Origin: Rhodopseudomonas palustris
GTDB taxonomy: Bacteria; Pseudomonadota; Alphaproteobacteria; Rhizobiales; Xanthobacteraceae
DNA: 64,000 nucleotides
Assembly (NCBI RefSeq): GCF_003591005.1
Contig: NZ_QYYD01000022.1
Span: forward strand, 46,231 to 110,230
Direction of reading: 5' to 3'
Shown: one piece after another, positions 1 through 7,148 of the stretch
Position numbering within the stretch: position 1 is the stretch's first letter
Layout: each line of letters starts with the position of its first letter
The notes under the pieces: model-generated
Databases searched by the model: none
The model's input: only the letters and a program-made list of their open reading frames with translations
What the model was told of the DNA's origin: nothing
Made by a program: the position numbers and the translations under genes

Positions 1-1
1 G

Positions 2-385
2 GTGCCGTTCACGTCGTTCTGCGAGTACGCGGATACCAAGCCGAAGAAGACGCCGACGTGGTTCGCTCTCGACGATAGCCGGCCGCTGATCGCCTTCGCC
101 GGGGTCTGGACGGAATGGACCGGCACCCGGGGGACGAAGGCCAACCCGGTCGAAGGCCAGCATCTGCTTTACGGCTTCCTCACGACAGATCCGAACGACG
201 TCGTCGCGCCGATCCACCCGAAGGCGATGCCGGTGATCCTAACAACGCCGGAGGAGTTCGACGTCTGGATGCGGGCGCCGTGGAGCGAAGCGGCGGCGCT
301 GCAACGGCCGCTGCCTGACGGTTTGCTCGAGATCGTAGCGCGCGGGGAGCGGGCAGACGGGAGCTTCGGTCCAATGGCGACCTAA
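2..385 (+). CDS. SOS response-associated peptidase (SRAP/YedK/HMCES family), 3' part only
   Basis: Only the C-terminal 127 or so residues lie in the window; the gene runs off the left edge, and the GTG at base 2 falls inside the conserved CLVP.....F-E-Y segment rather than at a start. SRAP proteins (about 220-250 residues) form a covalent thiazolidine link between their N-terminal Cys2 and abasic sites in single-stranded DNA, shielding them from nucleases. The visible part keeps the AGVWTEW block with the active-site glutamate and the [10 protein letters not shown] block with the conserved histidine, followed by the usual [10 protein letters not shown] tail. Cys2 cannot be checked. SRAP genes are frequent on mobile elements, which fits the accessory surroundings. 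Family call is firm; whether the gene is intact is unknown. Confidence 0.85.
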   Translation: MPFTSFCEYADTKPKKTPTWFALDDSRPLIAFAGVWTEWTGTRGTKANPVEGQHLLYGFLTTDPNDVVAPIHPKAMPVILTTPEEFDVWMRAPWSEAAALQRPLPDGLLEIVARGERADGSFGPMAT

Positions 386-493
386 CCGTTAGCGCGCAGG
401 TAGTGCTGGACCAGGTGGGTGTCGCGAACTTGCGCTTTCAACGGCCGTCCGTCAGAGTAGCTACTTTCCGATTGGAATGAGAAAACACAGACA

Positions 494-967
494 ATGTTCT
501 ATTTTCATGTATCTCCGTTGGTCGACCATCCAATTGGATCAATTATACCCCCTGGCAGATACGGCCAAAGCTGCCGGATCTTCCTTAATGGCGGACAACC
601 TCCGGACCACAATTCCCTAATGAACGGCCTTATATGGGAAGTCGCTCTGGAAACTGCGCGCTTATCGGTCAATCCAGATCTGCCAAGCAGACTGAACTGC
701 GTCTTTGCCTGCACAACCAGCGATGCTGCGATTGCTTTTAGGAACAGGTATCGGCACAAGACTTTTCCAATATTCAAGATCGAGGCAGATGAGCAGACAC
801 CGATCTTCGTCGGTGATTTAGACGTCATCTCGAACTCAGCCCGCGGCCGACCAATGATCGATGTTTGGTCCGAAGGAGCGGTCAATTATTGGACGCAAAT
901 TCCACCTGGGGCGACCGAAATACTCATCGGTGGGCCTGTCAAAGTTGTTGGAAAGCTAAGCTTGTAG
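494..967 (+). CDS. Hypothetical protein, DUF2441-like
   Basis: This is a 157-residue soluble protein with no signal peptide or membrane segment. It starts MFYFHVSP, has a GSIIPPGRYG block near residues 15-24, a PSRLNCVFA block in the middle, and ends with a YWTQIPPGATEILIGGPVKVVGKL pattern split here by description: YW near residue 131 and EILIGG near residue 141. These features remind me of the DUF2441 family (short proteins with an H-V-S start, an SRL-S-FA core and an EILI-G-hV end), whose function I do not know. The gene is clearly AT-richer than its neighbours and uses A/T third positions more often, which suggests recent acquisition. It ends one base before the stop of the truncated nuclease gene on the other strand. 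Confidence 0.6.
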   Translation: MFYFHVSPLVDHPIGSIIPPGRYGQSCRIFLNGGQPPDHNSLMNGLIWEVALETARLSVNPDLPSRLNCVFACTTSDAAIAFRNRYRHKTFPIFKIEADEQTPIFVGDLDVISNSARGRPMIDVWSEGAVNYWTQIPPGATEILIGGPVKVVGKLSL

Positions 968-1234
968 CTATCGCCACGGGTTCGGCGTCTTCGGGCATCC
1001 GGTTGGCCCACAGGTGAAGCGCACGGCGAGCTCTTCGCGGATGAGGATATCGCCAACGTCGACGCCATCGGATTTGAGGGTGCCGCAGAAACGGCCATAA
1101 TTGCAGCGAAGTGTTCCGGCGGTGCCTGGCCGGCACGAGCATTCCACCTTGATGTAGTCGAGCTTCCCGTTGGGGACGATCTTGCGCAAACGCGCCGTGC
1201 CGTGGCCGTCGAGCTCGCGCTCAGTTTCCCGCAA
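968..1234 (-). pseudogene. Truncated thermonuclease (staphylococcal nuclease-like), C-terminal fragment
   Basis: The 88-residue reading frame resembles only the C-terminal half of SNase-like secreted nucleases: an E-R-L-....A-RLR helix, a CSC-RPGT....NYGRFCG segment and the DVGDILIREELA-RFTCG tail. Upstream in the same frame a TGA lies just before the NLRETERE block, so the N-terminal half with signal peptide, the GDT calcium-site aspartate and the RL-GIDAPE catalytic block is missing. The remaining piece therefore lacks the catalytic Arg/Glu pair of this fold and is unlikely to cleave DNA. No convincing start or ribosome binding site is present. I read it as a decayed gene; a short expressed protein cannot be excluded. 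Confidence 0.65.
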
Positions 1235-1283
1235 GTTTCAAATGTAGAAAACGAGTCCATGGTTCACAGAACAGGTCGCCGCC

Positions 1284-1529
1284 TCAGTAGCGCGGCGTCC
1301 GAGTGCCCATCTGACCGGTATATGGATTGACGTTGCCGCGCGTCGTGTAATTGTCCATCTGCGTGTTGTTCGGGTTTGTCGCGTGCGAGCCCTGAACGTA
1401 CGTTCCGTGGCTATTCACGTAAGGAGAGATGGTGTGGCTGCGAGAGTTGGAGCCGTAGCCGTATTGGGCATTGGCCTGGGTGGCAGTGGCGACAGCGAAG
1501 ATAGAAAGAATAACGGCCGCTTTGAGCAT
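1284..1529 (-). CDS. Small secreted protein, unknown function
   Basis: This is an 81-residue protein beginning MLKAAVILSIFAVATATQANA, a typical Sec signal peptide with cleavage after ANA. The mature part (about 60 residues) is rich in Gly, Tyr, Asn, Ser and Thr, contains no cysteine and ends in RGNVNPYTGQMGTRTPRY. Short exported proteins with an N-x-RGNVNPYTG tail occur widely in Rhizobiales; I know no function for them. Start chosen at 1529 because GGAG lies 8 bases upstream; an in-frame ATG at 1541 and a longer reading frame to 1583 are less likely. The gene lies 34 bases downstream of the lipoprotein gene on the same strand, so the two are probably co-transcribed. Confidence 0.6.
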   Translation of the reverse strand: MLKAAVILSIFAVATATQANAQYGYGSNSRSHTISPYVNSHGTYVQGSHATNPNNTQMDNYTTRGNVNPYTGQMGTRTPRY

Positions 1530-1563
1530 CTGAGACTCCATTGTAGCTGCGAGTAGGTTTGCT

Positions 1564-2304
1564 TCAGATCGAACCGACTGCACCTTGCGCGACCTCGACG
1601 ACGTGCCTGTCGCTGCCCACGGTGATGACGATCGTATAGTTCTTTGCTCCGCTGTCCGGCGTGACAGGCGGGGCGAGGTGGAGCTGTCCGCCGTACCACT
1701 CTCCGGGGAGAAGCGTGTTGTCCTTGATCACCGCTTGCTCAAGCTGCGCCATGTTACGCTGGCCTTGCTCGATGGTGCCGGCGATCATCGCTTCGTTCTG
1801 AACTGCTGCGTTGTTCTGCGCGATCACTGCGGCTGTCGGACTGTAGAAAGTGCCCGATCGGCCGCTCGGCGTGGTGTAGCTGCCATAGCCGGCGCGCGAC
1901 GCGCTGTACGCATTGGCGGCGCCAGCGACGCCGACAAGGATCGCCGCAGCCACCTGGCGGTTCTTCTCTTCCTGCTGCAGCATTTCGAAGGTGACGACCT
2001 GCATCGGGTGCTCGGCGCCGGCGACACGCTGGTTCGCCTCGACCTGCGAAACTCGGAAGTCGATCGGACCGCGGCTGAGATTGTTGATGCCGACGACGAA
2101 GACGGGGCGGCCGTTTGCCTGGATCTGCCGCGCTGCAGGCCGGACGAGCACCAGCGAGTTCTTCTGCCGGGACACCAGCGCCGGCTGACCGTCGCGCATC
2201 AGCGCTTGCTGGTTTGGATTTGAAGCCTTCAGTGAAACTGTCTCACCAGCGCTCACGCAGCCGGCCAGCGCGGCGCAGAGCACCGCTGGAATAACTCGAC
2301 GCAT
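1564..2304 (-). CDS. Putative lipoprotein, unknown function
   Basis: This is a 246-residue protein with a short signal peptide and a clear lipobox (ALAGC, Cys16), so it should be lipid-anchored on the periplasmic side of an envelope membrane. Residues about 25-110 look like a compact beta-rich domain (LVLVRPAARQI, RPVFVVGINN, PIDFRVSQVEA). A small Ala/Gly-rich hydrophobic stretch (AAAILVGVAGAANAYSA) and a Gly/Ser/Tyr-rich linker follow, and then a C-terminal domain (LPGEWYGGQLHLAPP....YTIVITVGSDRHVVEV) that could be another beta sandwich. I do not recognise the family. It is followed by the small secreted protein gene. Nothing indicates transfer except its place beside the integrase-marked region. 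Confidence 0.65.
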   Translation of the reverse strand: MRRVIPAVLCAALAGCVSAGETVSLKASNPNQQALMRDGQPALVSRQKNSLVLVRPAARQIQANGRPVFVVGINNLSRGPIDFRVSQVEANQRVAGAEHPMQVVTFEMLQQEEKNRQVAAAILVGVAGAANAYSASRAGYGSYTTPSGRSGTFYSPTAAVIAQNNAAVQNEAMIAGTIEQGQRNMAQLEQAVIKDNTLLPGEWYGGQLHLAPPVTPDSGAKNYTIVITVGSDRHVVEVAQGAVGSI

Positions 2305-2630
2305 AGACTTCGTCCCCCCCGCAACGGGAGGTAATGTGGACTCCGTTCCCAGCTAAGTGCAAGAGGCACCGCGAGCAACTTAGTGGAGAAGGCCCTTAGC
2401 CATTGGTGGGGGCGCCCGACATCGCCGTCGGGATGAGGTGGCGGAAGGCGAGGCTAGAAAGCTAAGATCAAGCAAGAAGAGCACTTCTTGCTGGGTCTCG
2501 AAATACTAACAACACTGGATTGTTGCACGGCGGGATTGAGGTATTGGGCCGGGCCTGATGTTCGATCAACTTGCCTAATTGCTGGGTGAAGTGCATCTGT
2601 ACTTCATCAGTTACTATCAGAGGTCCGACG
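2305..2630. other. Intergenic, no gene seen
   Basis: Between the divergently transcribed lipoprotein gene and the next plus-strand gene I see no convincing coding sequence, RNA gene or strong hairpin. It should hold the promoters of both flanking genes; I cannot place them reliably. Confidence 0.4.
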
Positions 2631-3545
2631 ATGCCCCTCGCTGCCGTCTGCGTTGAGACCACATCAGCGGCGATGCCGCGGCCGACCGGGGAGCCGGTGC
2701 CTCTGCCATGCCGAGGCCATACGAGAGCGCAAAAGGCGCCGCTGGCGGATTTGATGTCCATCCTGGATGCATTGGACATCCGAGTGATCGCGACGACTGA
2801 GCGCCGTTTGGAAAATTGCACAATAGCGCAGAACACGCTCCGCGCTTTGCTGGCCGAGCACAGCGCCGAGCACGTCGTGCTGGTGCTGCGCACGATCACC
2901 GAATCCGAGGGCAACGCCCGGGCACTGATCGAGCCGGTAATCAAGGCGGTCAGCGCCGTCGCGATCGCGCACCCCGAATGGACTGGCACGGGCCTTCGAT
3001 GGATCGAAGCTTTCGACGGCCTGGCGCTGCTCGAATTGTATGGCGCAGCCAAGCGACTGAAGAAGTCGGCGGCGGCCGCGGGATGGTCCTATCTGGCGGG
3101 CATGCTCGTCCTGGTGCTGCGCGACGCTTTCGCTGATCAGGCGCCGCAGAAATCCACACAAATGGAGATCAGGCAGGCTCGGGCCGAAAGAGAGCAGGCC
3201 GCGCGAGAGCGTAAAGCCGCTGCGCGTGAGCGTGCCAACGGCGACAAGATCGCCTTCGGCCGTGAGTTGATCGCCGCGAGGGCGGCGGGCCGGCGGATCG
3301 ATATGCGCATCGGCGGTCAGCCGTCCAATTTCTTGAACGTGGCGCGAACGTACGGCGATCGCCCGTCGATCTGGCGTGCCGCCTCATGGGAGGTGCTCGT
3401 GCGTCTGTCGTCACCGACGATGTCGCGGGCGCGGCGTGCCGAGATCGAGCGCCAAATCGAATCCGGCCAATGCGTCTCGGCCAGCGTGCTCAGAGCGGCG
3501 GTGCCTGGCGCCGGCCGCTCTGCAGTCTCCAATCCTACGTTGTAG
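2631..3545 (+). CDS. Hypothetical protein with charged coiled coil and DNA-binding-like C-terminus
   Basis: This is a 304-residue protein in accessory DNA. Start chosen at 2631 because AGAGG sits 8 bases upstream; the frame is open to 2571. Residues about 60-185 form an alpha-helical domain (LRALLAEHSAEHVVLVLRTI..., then GTGLRWIEAFDGLALLELY). Next comes a highly charged Ala/Arg/Glu-rich coiled coil (about 190-225, QARAEREQAARERKAAARERANG). The C-terminal 75 residues (FGRELIAARAAGRRID... VARTYGDRPSIWRAASWEVLVRLSSPTMSRA) resemble helical DUF3102/ParB-like segments found in plasmid and phage proteins. I cannot name a family. A replication, partition or regulatory role in the element is only a guess from this tail and the setting. 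Confidence 0.6.
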   Translation: MPLAAVCVETTSAAMPRPTGEPVPLPCRGHTRAQKAPLADLMSILDALDIRVIATTERRLENCTIAQNTLRALLAEHSAEHVVLVLRTITESEGNARALIEPVIKAVSAVAIAHPEWTGTGLRWIEAFDGLALLELYGAAKRLKKSAAAAGWSYLAGMLVLVLRDAFADQAPQKSTQMEIRQARAEREQAARERKAAARERANGDKIAFGRELIAARAAGRRIDMRIGGQPSNFLNVARTYGDRPSIWRAASWEVLVRLSSPTMSRARRAEIERQIESGQCVSASVLRAAVPGAGRSAVSNPTL

Positions 3546-4059
3546 GCCCCCGATCGGGTGCAAATTCGGGGGGTGGTGCGGCCGGCAAGGCGCTGATTTC
3601 GCTTAGGCGAGGCCTGGCAATTGCCACCGTTTTGCTATGGCACAAGGCACGGCGCCATTCAGTTTCGTTGATCGAGTCCTAACCACGCCATGGCCGCCTT
3701 CGCCGGTCTGCTGCAAGGCGGGATTGGGTGCGATCGCTATGCGGTGGCAATGCGGTCGCATCGCTCCCTGGTTGTTCGCATTTTCGCTTCTGTTCGGAAA
3801 TGCTCCGCGGGCTCGAGCAATCCAGCTTGCGATCGGGCAGCGCGCCGAGCCGCTGCGGCGGAAGCGGTGCCGCTCGTGGCGCGCTCGCGAGCAGTCGCCG
3901 AGGCATCGCGAGGATCGGCCGGCAAGAGCCGGCGACTTCGTCTGTGGCGCTAGCGGATGCCCGAAGACGCCGAATCCGCGGAGGTGATACCGGCGACGTC
4001 TGTCGTGGGCCACGGGCGGCCATTGAAGCTCTCGGACCCGCGCAGCAAGCCTCAATGGG
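3546..4059. other. Long intergenic stretch without a convincing gene
   Basis: About 500 bases between convergent genes. Several overlapping open frames exist on both strands but none has a ribosome binding site, a recognisable product or consistent codon use. The only recognisable piece is a 17-codon sequence at 3934-3987 that matches the end of SNase-like proteins. Confidence 0.4.
3934..3987 (+). pseudogene. Possible remnant of a thermonuclease 3' end
   Basis: Read in the frame ending at the TGA at 3987, this gives DFVCGASGCPKTPNPRR. It closely parallels the C-terminal RFTCGPTGCPKTPNPWR of the truncated nuclease at 968-1234, and the DNA shares a run of 18-20 nearly identical bases. I do not see the rest of a nuclease upstream. 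It is either a leftover of a second, opposite-oriented copy or a short chance duplication. Confidence 0.35.
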
Positions 4060-4629
4060 TCACTTGGCGGCCAGCTGTCGTGCCGCCTCGGCTACATCGG
4101 CTACCGCTGCTTGGCAAACAGGAGCCGCATGCCGCGTGAGGCAATCCGTAACGAAGGCGCGTATCTCTTCGCGGCAAAGGTCTTCCGTCAAGGCGCTCGT
4201 GTCCGTCGGTGGAACGGAGGCGGCTGACCGGACAAGGCAGTCGGCGAACGATTTGTCGATGGGGTGCTGCTTCAGGAGCGACGAGGCGTACTTGACGGAA
4301 TCAAGCTTGCATAGCGTTGGTTCGCGGCCGTCTGCCGAACAGATCCGAGCGTAGTGGTCGATCTCGGATCTGCAAGAGTCCATGATCGAGGTGAAGCTTC
4401 GGCCGTACGGCATTCGGAATTCGGATTGGTGCTGGTCTATGCACCTGCGAATTCCCTGCTCGACGTCGGCAAGCGCACCGCCGGAGCCCCCGGCCTTCTG
4501 CCATTCCGGCGACGGACAGTCTGCAGCTTGGCCGCAGCCAGTTGATCCTGCGGATAGGGGGGCCGCCATCGCGGCGATCGAATACGTTGCCATGGCGAAG
4601 ATCAGAGTTGCCAGCTTCGTCGCTACCAT
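4060..4629 (-). CDS. Secreted cysteine-rich protein, unknown function
   Basis: This is a 189-residue protein with a clear signal peptide (MVATKLATLIFAMATYSIAAMA, cleavage near residue 22). The mature part holds ten or so cysteines spread as in disulfide-stabilised helical periplasmic proteins (TGCGQAADC, RRCIDQHQ, DSCRSEIDHYARIC, PTLCKLDSVKY, ADCLVRS, EDLCREEIRAFVTDCLTRHAAPVC). The start at 4629 is set by GGAGG 7 bases upstream; the frame stays open to 4716. I do not recognise the family. The even spacing of Cys and the helix-forming composition suggest a small helical bundle. No catalytic motif is visible. It stands alone, with about 500 bases of apparently empty DNA on either side. Confidence 0.6.
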   Translation of the reverse strand: MVATKLATLIFAMATYSIAAMAAPLSAGSTGCGQAADCPSPEWQKAGGSGGALADVEQGIRRCIDQHQSEFRMPYGRSFTSIMDSCRSEIDHYARICSADGREPTLCKLDSVKYASSLLKQHPIDKSFADCLVRSAASVPPTDTSALTEDLCREEIRAFVTDCLTRHAAPVCQAAVADVAEAARQLAAK

Positions 4630-5169
4630 CGCGGCCTCCGCCCGGCGCGCAGGCGCACTCTGGCCTGCTGATACATTTTGGCGTCGATTGCCGTCGGCGC
4701 GCAAGCCGAATGTCATAGCCGCGACGTTAGCGAGTAGGTTTAGCAGTTGGCCGCCGTCGGTTCGTCCTTCTGCTCCCCACGAGCCACGATCTTTAGCACT
4801 CCATCACGCAGCGGCCGTTGCAAGGCTGCCGCCGCGCTCCAAGGGCGCCCGCCCAACCGTCAAACTCTTCGGCCGCCTCTAAACAATCGGCAGTGCACCG
4901 GGGAGGCCGGTGCACCGTGCGCCGAACCCCCGCGTGAAGCACACCCGCAATTTTGCTTCGGGCCCGGCGAGCGTTTTCAAAGTCTTGCGTCCGGCGTGTC
5001 GGTGCTGTGACGGTGCCGTCTCGCCGGCGTGTCGCCGGTTTCCCCGACGACTCGTTCGGGGCGGCATGATCGTTCGATCATCCTCCGATCGGCGCATGTC
5101 CGGCGCGCGGATGAACTATGTGCCTGAAAACGCTCATTGCGAGGGATGCGTTCGCAGAGCGTCCGCTTT
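4630..5169. other. Long intergenic stretch, nothing recognised
   Basis: About 540 bases with no frame that combines a start, ribosome binding site and plausible product. A GC-rich inverted stretch (GACGGTGCCGTC and CGCCGGCGTGTCGCCGG around 5011-5040) could fold but has no flanking T run. It probably contains the promoter for the 4060-4629 gene. Confidence 0.35.
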
Positions 5170-5454
5170 TCAAAGGCGGGGGTTGATCCAATTCCAGGTT
5201 TCCTTTGACAGCCATCCCTGGTGCTGACCGGGCAGGAGCTTGGTGACTATCAGTGTGTCGTTATTGTCGAGCTTGGTCCGAATGTCGGCGCTCAGCGTAT
5301 CGGCGGAGGCACTAGTCTCGAGAAACCAAACGGAATCGAGCCCTTGGTCGTAGATGTGCGGATATCGGCTCAGGTGATCAATTAGGGCTTGGCGAGCTTG
5401 GGCATAGTTGAGCTTCTGCTTGTTCAAGTCCCATGTAACTAGAAAGATCGACAT
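5170..5454 (-). CDS. Stand-alone SinR/Cas2-like small protein
   Basis: This is a 94-residue protein. The N-terminal beta strand MSIFLVTWDLN followed by an amphipathic helix (YAQARQALIDHLSRY), a second strand pair (LDSVWFLET), SADTLSADIRTKLDNNDTLIVTKL and the end QGWLSKETWNWIN match the pattern I know from proteins annotated 'SinR family'. These adopt a ferredoxin-like fold related to Cas2/VapD (the D-x-N after the first strand corresponds to the Cas2 catalytic Asp position). No CRISPR repeats, cas1 or antitoxin-like partner is visible nearby, so this is not a CRISPR locus. A nuclease or toxin role is possible but unproven. It is transcribed alone, diverging from the small membrane protein gene. 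Confidence 0.65.
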   Translation of the reverse strand: MSIFLVTWDLNKQKLNYAQARQALIDHLSRYPHIYDQGLDSVWFLETSASADTLSADIRTKLDNNDTLIVTKLLPGQHQGWLSKETWNWINPRL

Positions 5455-5604
5455 TCAAGGCTCCTGATTCTTAAAGTGACAGGATCGGCAGGCATGCCCT
5501 TCGCTTGGAGGTACGATCAGCACGTCGCCCTGCCGTCCACAGGAAACATGGGCATTAAATAAATGCGGACGCGCATCGCTTGGGGCAGCGCCGGAGGAGT
5601 GGAC

Positions 5605-5967
5605 ATGGTGTGGGTGAGCTGGGTTGGAGCTGCCGGCAACGCAATCGAGCTGGTCGGCTTCGGAATTCTCGCTTGGGACCTTTCACACACTAATCGATCA
5701 TCGATCGACGACGCGAACGCAATGATCGGTGAAGCGGATGCATTCGAGGCAGTCGTAATTTCCGACGGAGATCGTTCCGACCCTCCCGGAACTCCGAGGA
5801 CCGAGATTATCGGCGGTAAGCTTGGTCGGTTCCAGGACGGCTTTTCGGCGAGCCTATCCGCGTTGGAGGTAAGCAGGAGGCGGATCCTATTCGGTGTACT
5901 GGTCACAGCGGCCGGAGCGGCGCTTCAGACGTTTTCCGCAATCTGGCAAGCGCTCTTCCCATCCTGA
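5605..5967 (+). CDS. Small membrane protein, unknown function
   Basis: This is a 120-residue protein with an N-terminal hydrophobic segment (residues about 2-25, WVSWVGAAGNAIELVGFGILAW) and a second one near the C-terminus (about 95-118, ILFGVLVTAAGAALQTFSAIWQALF), joined by a polar 65-residue loop. This fits two helices crossing the inner membrane. The start at 5605 has a strong GGAGGAG 6 bases upstream; the frame is open to 5563 without such a site. I do not recognise the family. It diverges from the SinR-like gene and could share its promoter region. A GC-rich stem followed by six T (about 6032-6060) may terminate it. Confidence 0.6.
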   Translation: MVWVSWVGAAGNAIELVGFGILAWDLSHTNRSSIDDANAMIGEADAFEAVVISDGDRSDPPGTPRTEIIGGKLGRFQDGFSASLSALEVSRRRILFGVLVTAAGAALQTFSAIWQALFPS

Positions 5968-6227
5968 CGCGTCACCGCTCTAAGCGGGCGCCAGATGAAT
6001 TCGTCACGAGCGCCACTATGCGCGCGCGCCGAGGCGCGCCCCGCAAGGGGGTGGATTTTTTACCAAATCAGTGATGGGATGATCGCGGAGCCTGAGAACT
6101 CCCGAAGCGGTCCCTTGCCGGGGATTGCGCTTCATCCGCGATAGGCGGGCCATGAGCCTTGCCGGGCTCACCAGTCCGCTGAAATCTTGACGCGCCCATT
6201 TGCCGTGGGCTGCGACCGGCTCACTAT

Positions 6228-6310
6228 GCCGGGAGTGCCACGGCTATGCAAGACCCGAAAGGGAAAGGCCGTGGCGCACGTTCTCGCGGACGTGTTCTCA
6301 GACTCCCGGC
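6228..6310 (+). promoter_or_regulatory. Candidate structured leader RNA (three-way junction)
   Basis: Three perfect helices nest as a three-way junction: P1 9 bp (6228-6236 with 6302-6310), P2 8 bp (6237-6244 with 6268-6275) directly abutting P1, and P3 5 bp plus a G-U (6276-6281 with 6290-6295) directly abutting P2. The P2 loop holds a CCC-GAAA-GGG mini-hairpin (6254-6263). The 5' strand of P1 can instead pair with 6216-6220 (CCGGC...GCCGG), giving a mutually exclusive hairpin. Two further hairpins flank it (6193-6210 and 6311-6326). It lies 56 bases upstream of the ATG of the acidic protein gene on the same strand, so a cis-regulatory RNA is the simplest reading; an independent small RNA is also possible. 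I do not recognise a known class. Confidence 0.5.
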
Positions 6311-6365
6311 GCCAGCCCGACGCTGGCACCCGGCCCTGAGAAGCCGTTTTCGCGAGCACCATCAC

Positions 6366-6950
6366 ATGACCACATTCCCTGATAACCGGGACAACCCCCG
6401 TCAATACCACCCCACCGACGTCTCTCCCGAGCAGCTGTTCGCCGCCTGGTCGCGACGCGATCGCGAGGCCCTGATCGATGTCCTGATCGAGTCGCTGGAC
6501 GCTGCGGACGCCGACCCTGACCTCGAGCCCGCCGGCGACGACGAGCCGACGCTGGGCTCGATCGCGGAGCACACCAACTGGGCCGGCGGTAGCACCGACG
6601 ACCGGGAAGGAGACGACGGTTGCGACGACCGCGAAGGCGACGAGCTGCAGCACGGCGGCGACGAGCATGACGGTTGCGAGCCGGACGTCGACGCCGAGGA
6701 CGCGCTTGGCTGGACCATCGACGGCGCGCTGGGCTACTCCGGCGACCACGAGGAGGGGAGCACCACAGCGGACGCGCTGGCGGCTGCGTGGGCCCGCTAT
6801 AACGGCAAGGCACCGTCGCCCCGTCTTCAGGGCCCGGGGCGCGCTGTGAGCGTCGACCGGCTATCCTGGCGCCGGCGGCTCACCGGCTTGTCGGCGTTGC
6901 AGCTGGCGGCCGTGTCGCCGCGGCTCGATCGCAGGGAGGTGGGGCTATGA
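6366..6950 (+). CDS. Very acidic hypothetical protein with basic C-terminus
   Basis: This is a 194-residue protein (MTTFPDNRDNP start). Residues about 15-45 form a helix-rich segment (SPEQLFAAWSRRDREALIDVLIESLDAADADPD). Residues 45-130 are extremely rich in Asp, Glu and Gly, with loosely repeated blocks such as DDREGDDGCDDREGDE and a DEPTLGSIAEHTNW / EDALGWTIDGALG pair. The C-terminal 35 residues turn strongly basic (SWRRRLTGLSALQ....RLDRREVGL). No enzyme motif is visible. It follows the three-way-junction RNA candidate, and two strong hairpins sit downstream. A longer frame starting at 6246 runs through the RNA and is unlikely to be translated. Function unknown; a DNA-mimic or chaperone-like role would be speculation from charge alone. 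Confidence 0.55.
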   Translation: MTTFPDNRDNPRQYHPTDVSPEQLFAAWSRRDREALIDVLIESLDAADADPDLEPAGDDEPTLGSIAEHTNWAGGSTDDREGDDGCDDREGDELQHGGDEHDGCEPDVDAEDALGWTIDGALGYSGDHEEGSTTADALAAAWARYNGKAPSPRLQGPGRAVSVDRLSWRRRLTGLSALQLAAVSPRLDRREVGL

Positions 6951-7005
6951 AACCTGAGACGAACGCCTAGCCTGTGTTGATACACCGGCCCATCGGTGGC
7001 AAGTT

Positions 7006-7039
7006 GGCGGTCTCGGGACCGCAATGAACCGAGACCGCC
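7006..7039 (+). terminator. Strong hairpin downstream of the acidic gene
   Basis: There is an 11-bp perfect stem (7006-7016 with 7029-7039) with a 12-base loop, followed by GTTT. It lies 56 bases after the stop of the acidic protein gene and probably ends that transcript; the T run is short. Confidence 0.4.
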
Positions 7040-7062
7040 GTTTGGGGAGCCATCCGGCGTTT

Positions 7063-7095
7063 GGGGGCTGGAGCGCAACCTCCGGCCCCCGTTTT
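7063..7095 (+). terminator. Rho-independent terminator candidate
   Basis: There is an 11-bp GC-rich stem with one G-U pair (7063-7073 with 7080-7090), a six-base loop and GTTTT immediately after. It is better formed as a terminator than the hairpin at 7006-7039 and may be a back-up stop for the same transcript. Confidence 0.5.
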
Positions 7096-7148
7096 CCGGC
7101 AGTCACACCCTACGCTTGGAACCTGCTGACAGACCAGCCTCAGGCAGC

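Noticed and set aside
5170..5454. CRISPR system around the Cas2-like gene
   Set aside because: No direct repeats with spacers, no cas1 or effector gene within the window.
6200..6382. A 60-codon frame through the three-way-junction RNA
   Set aside because: The frame overlaps the paired structure, lacks a ribosome binding site and is explained better by RNA structure.
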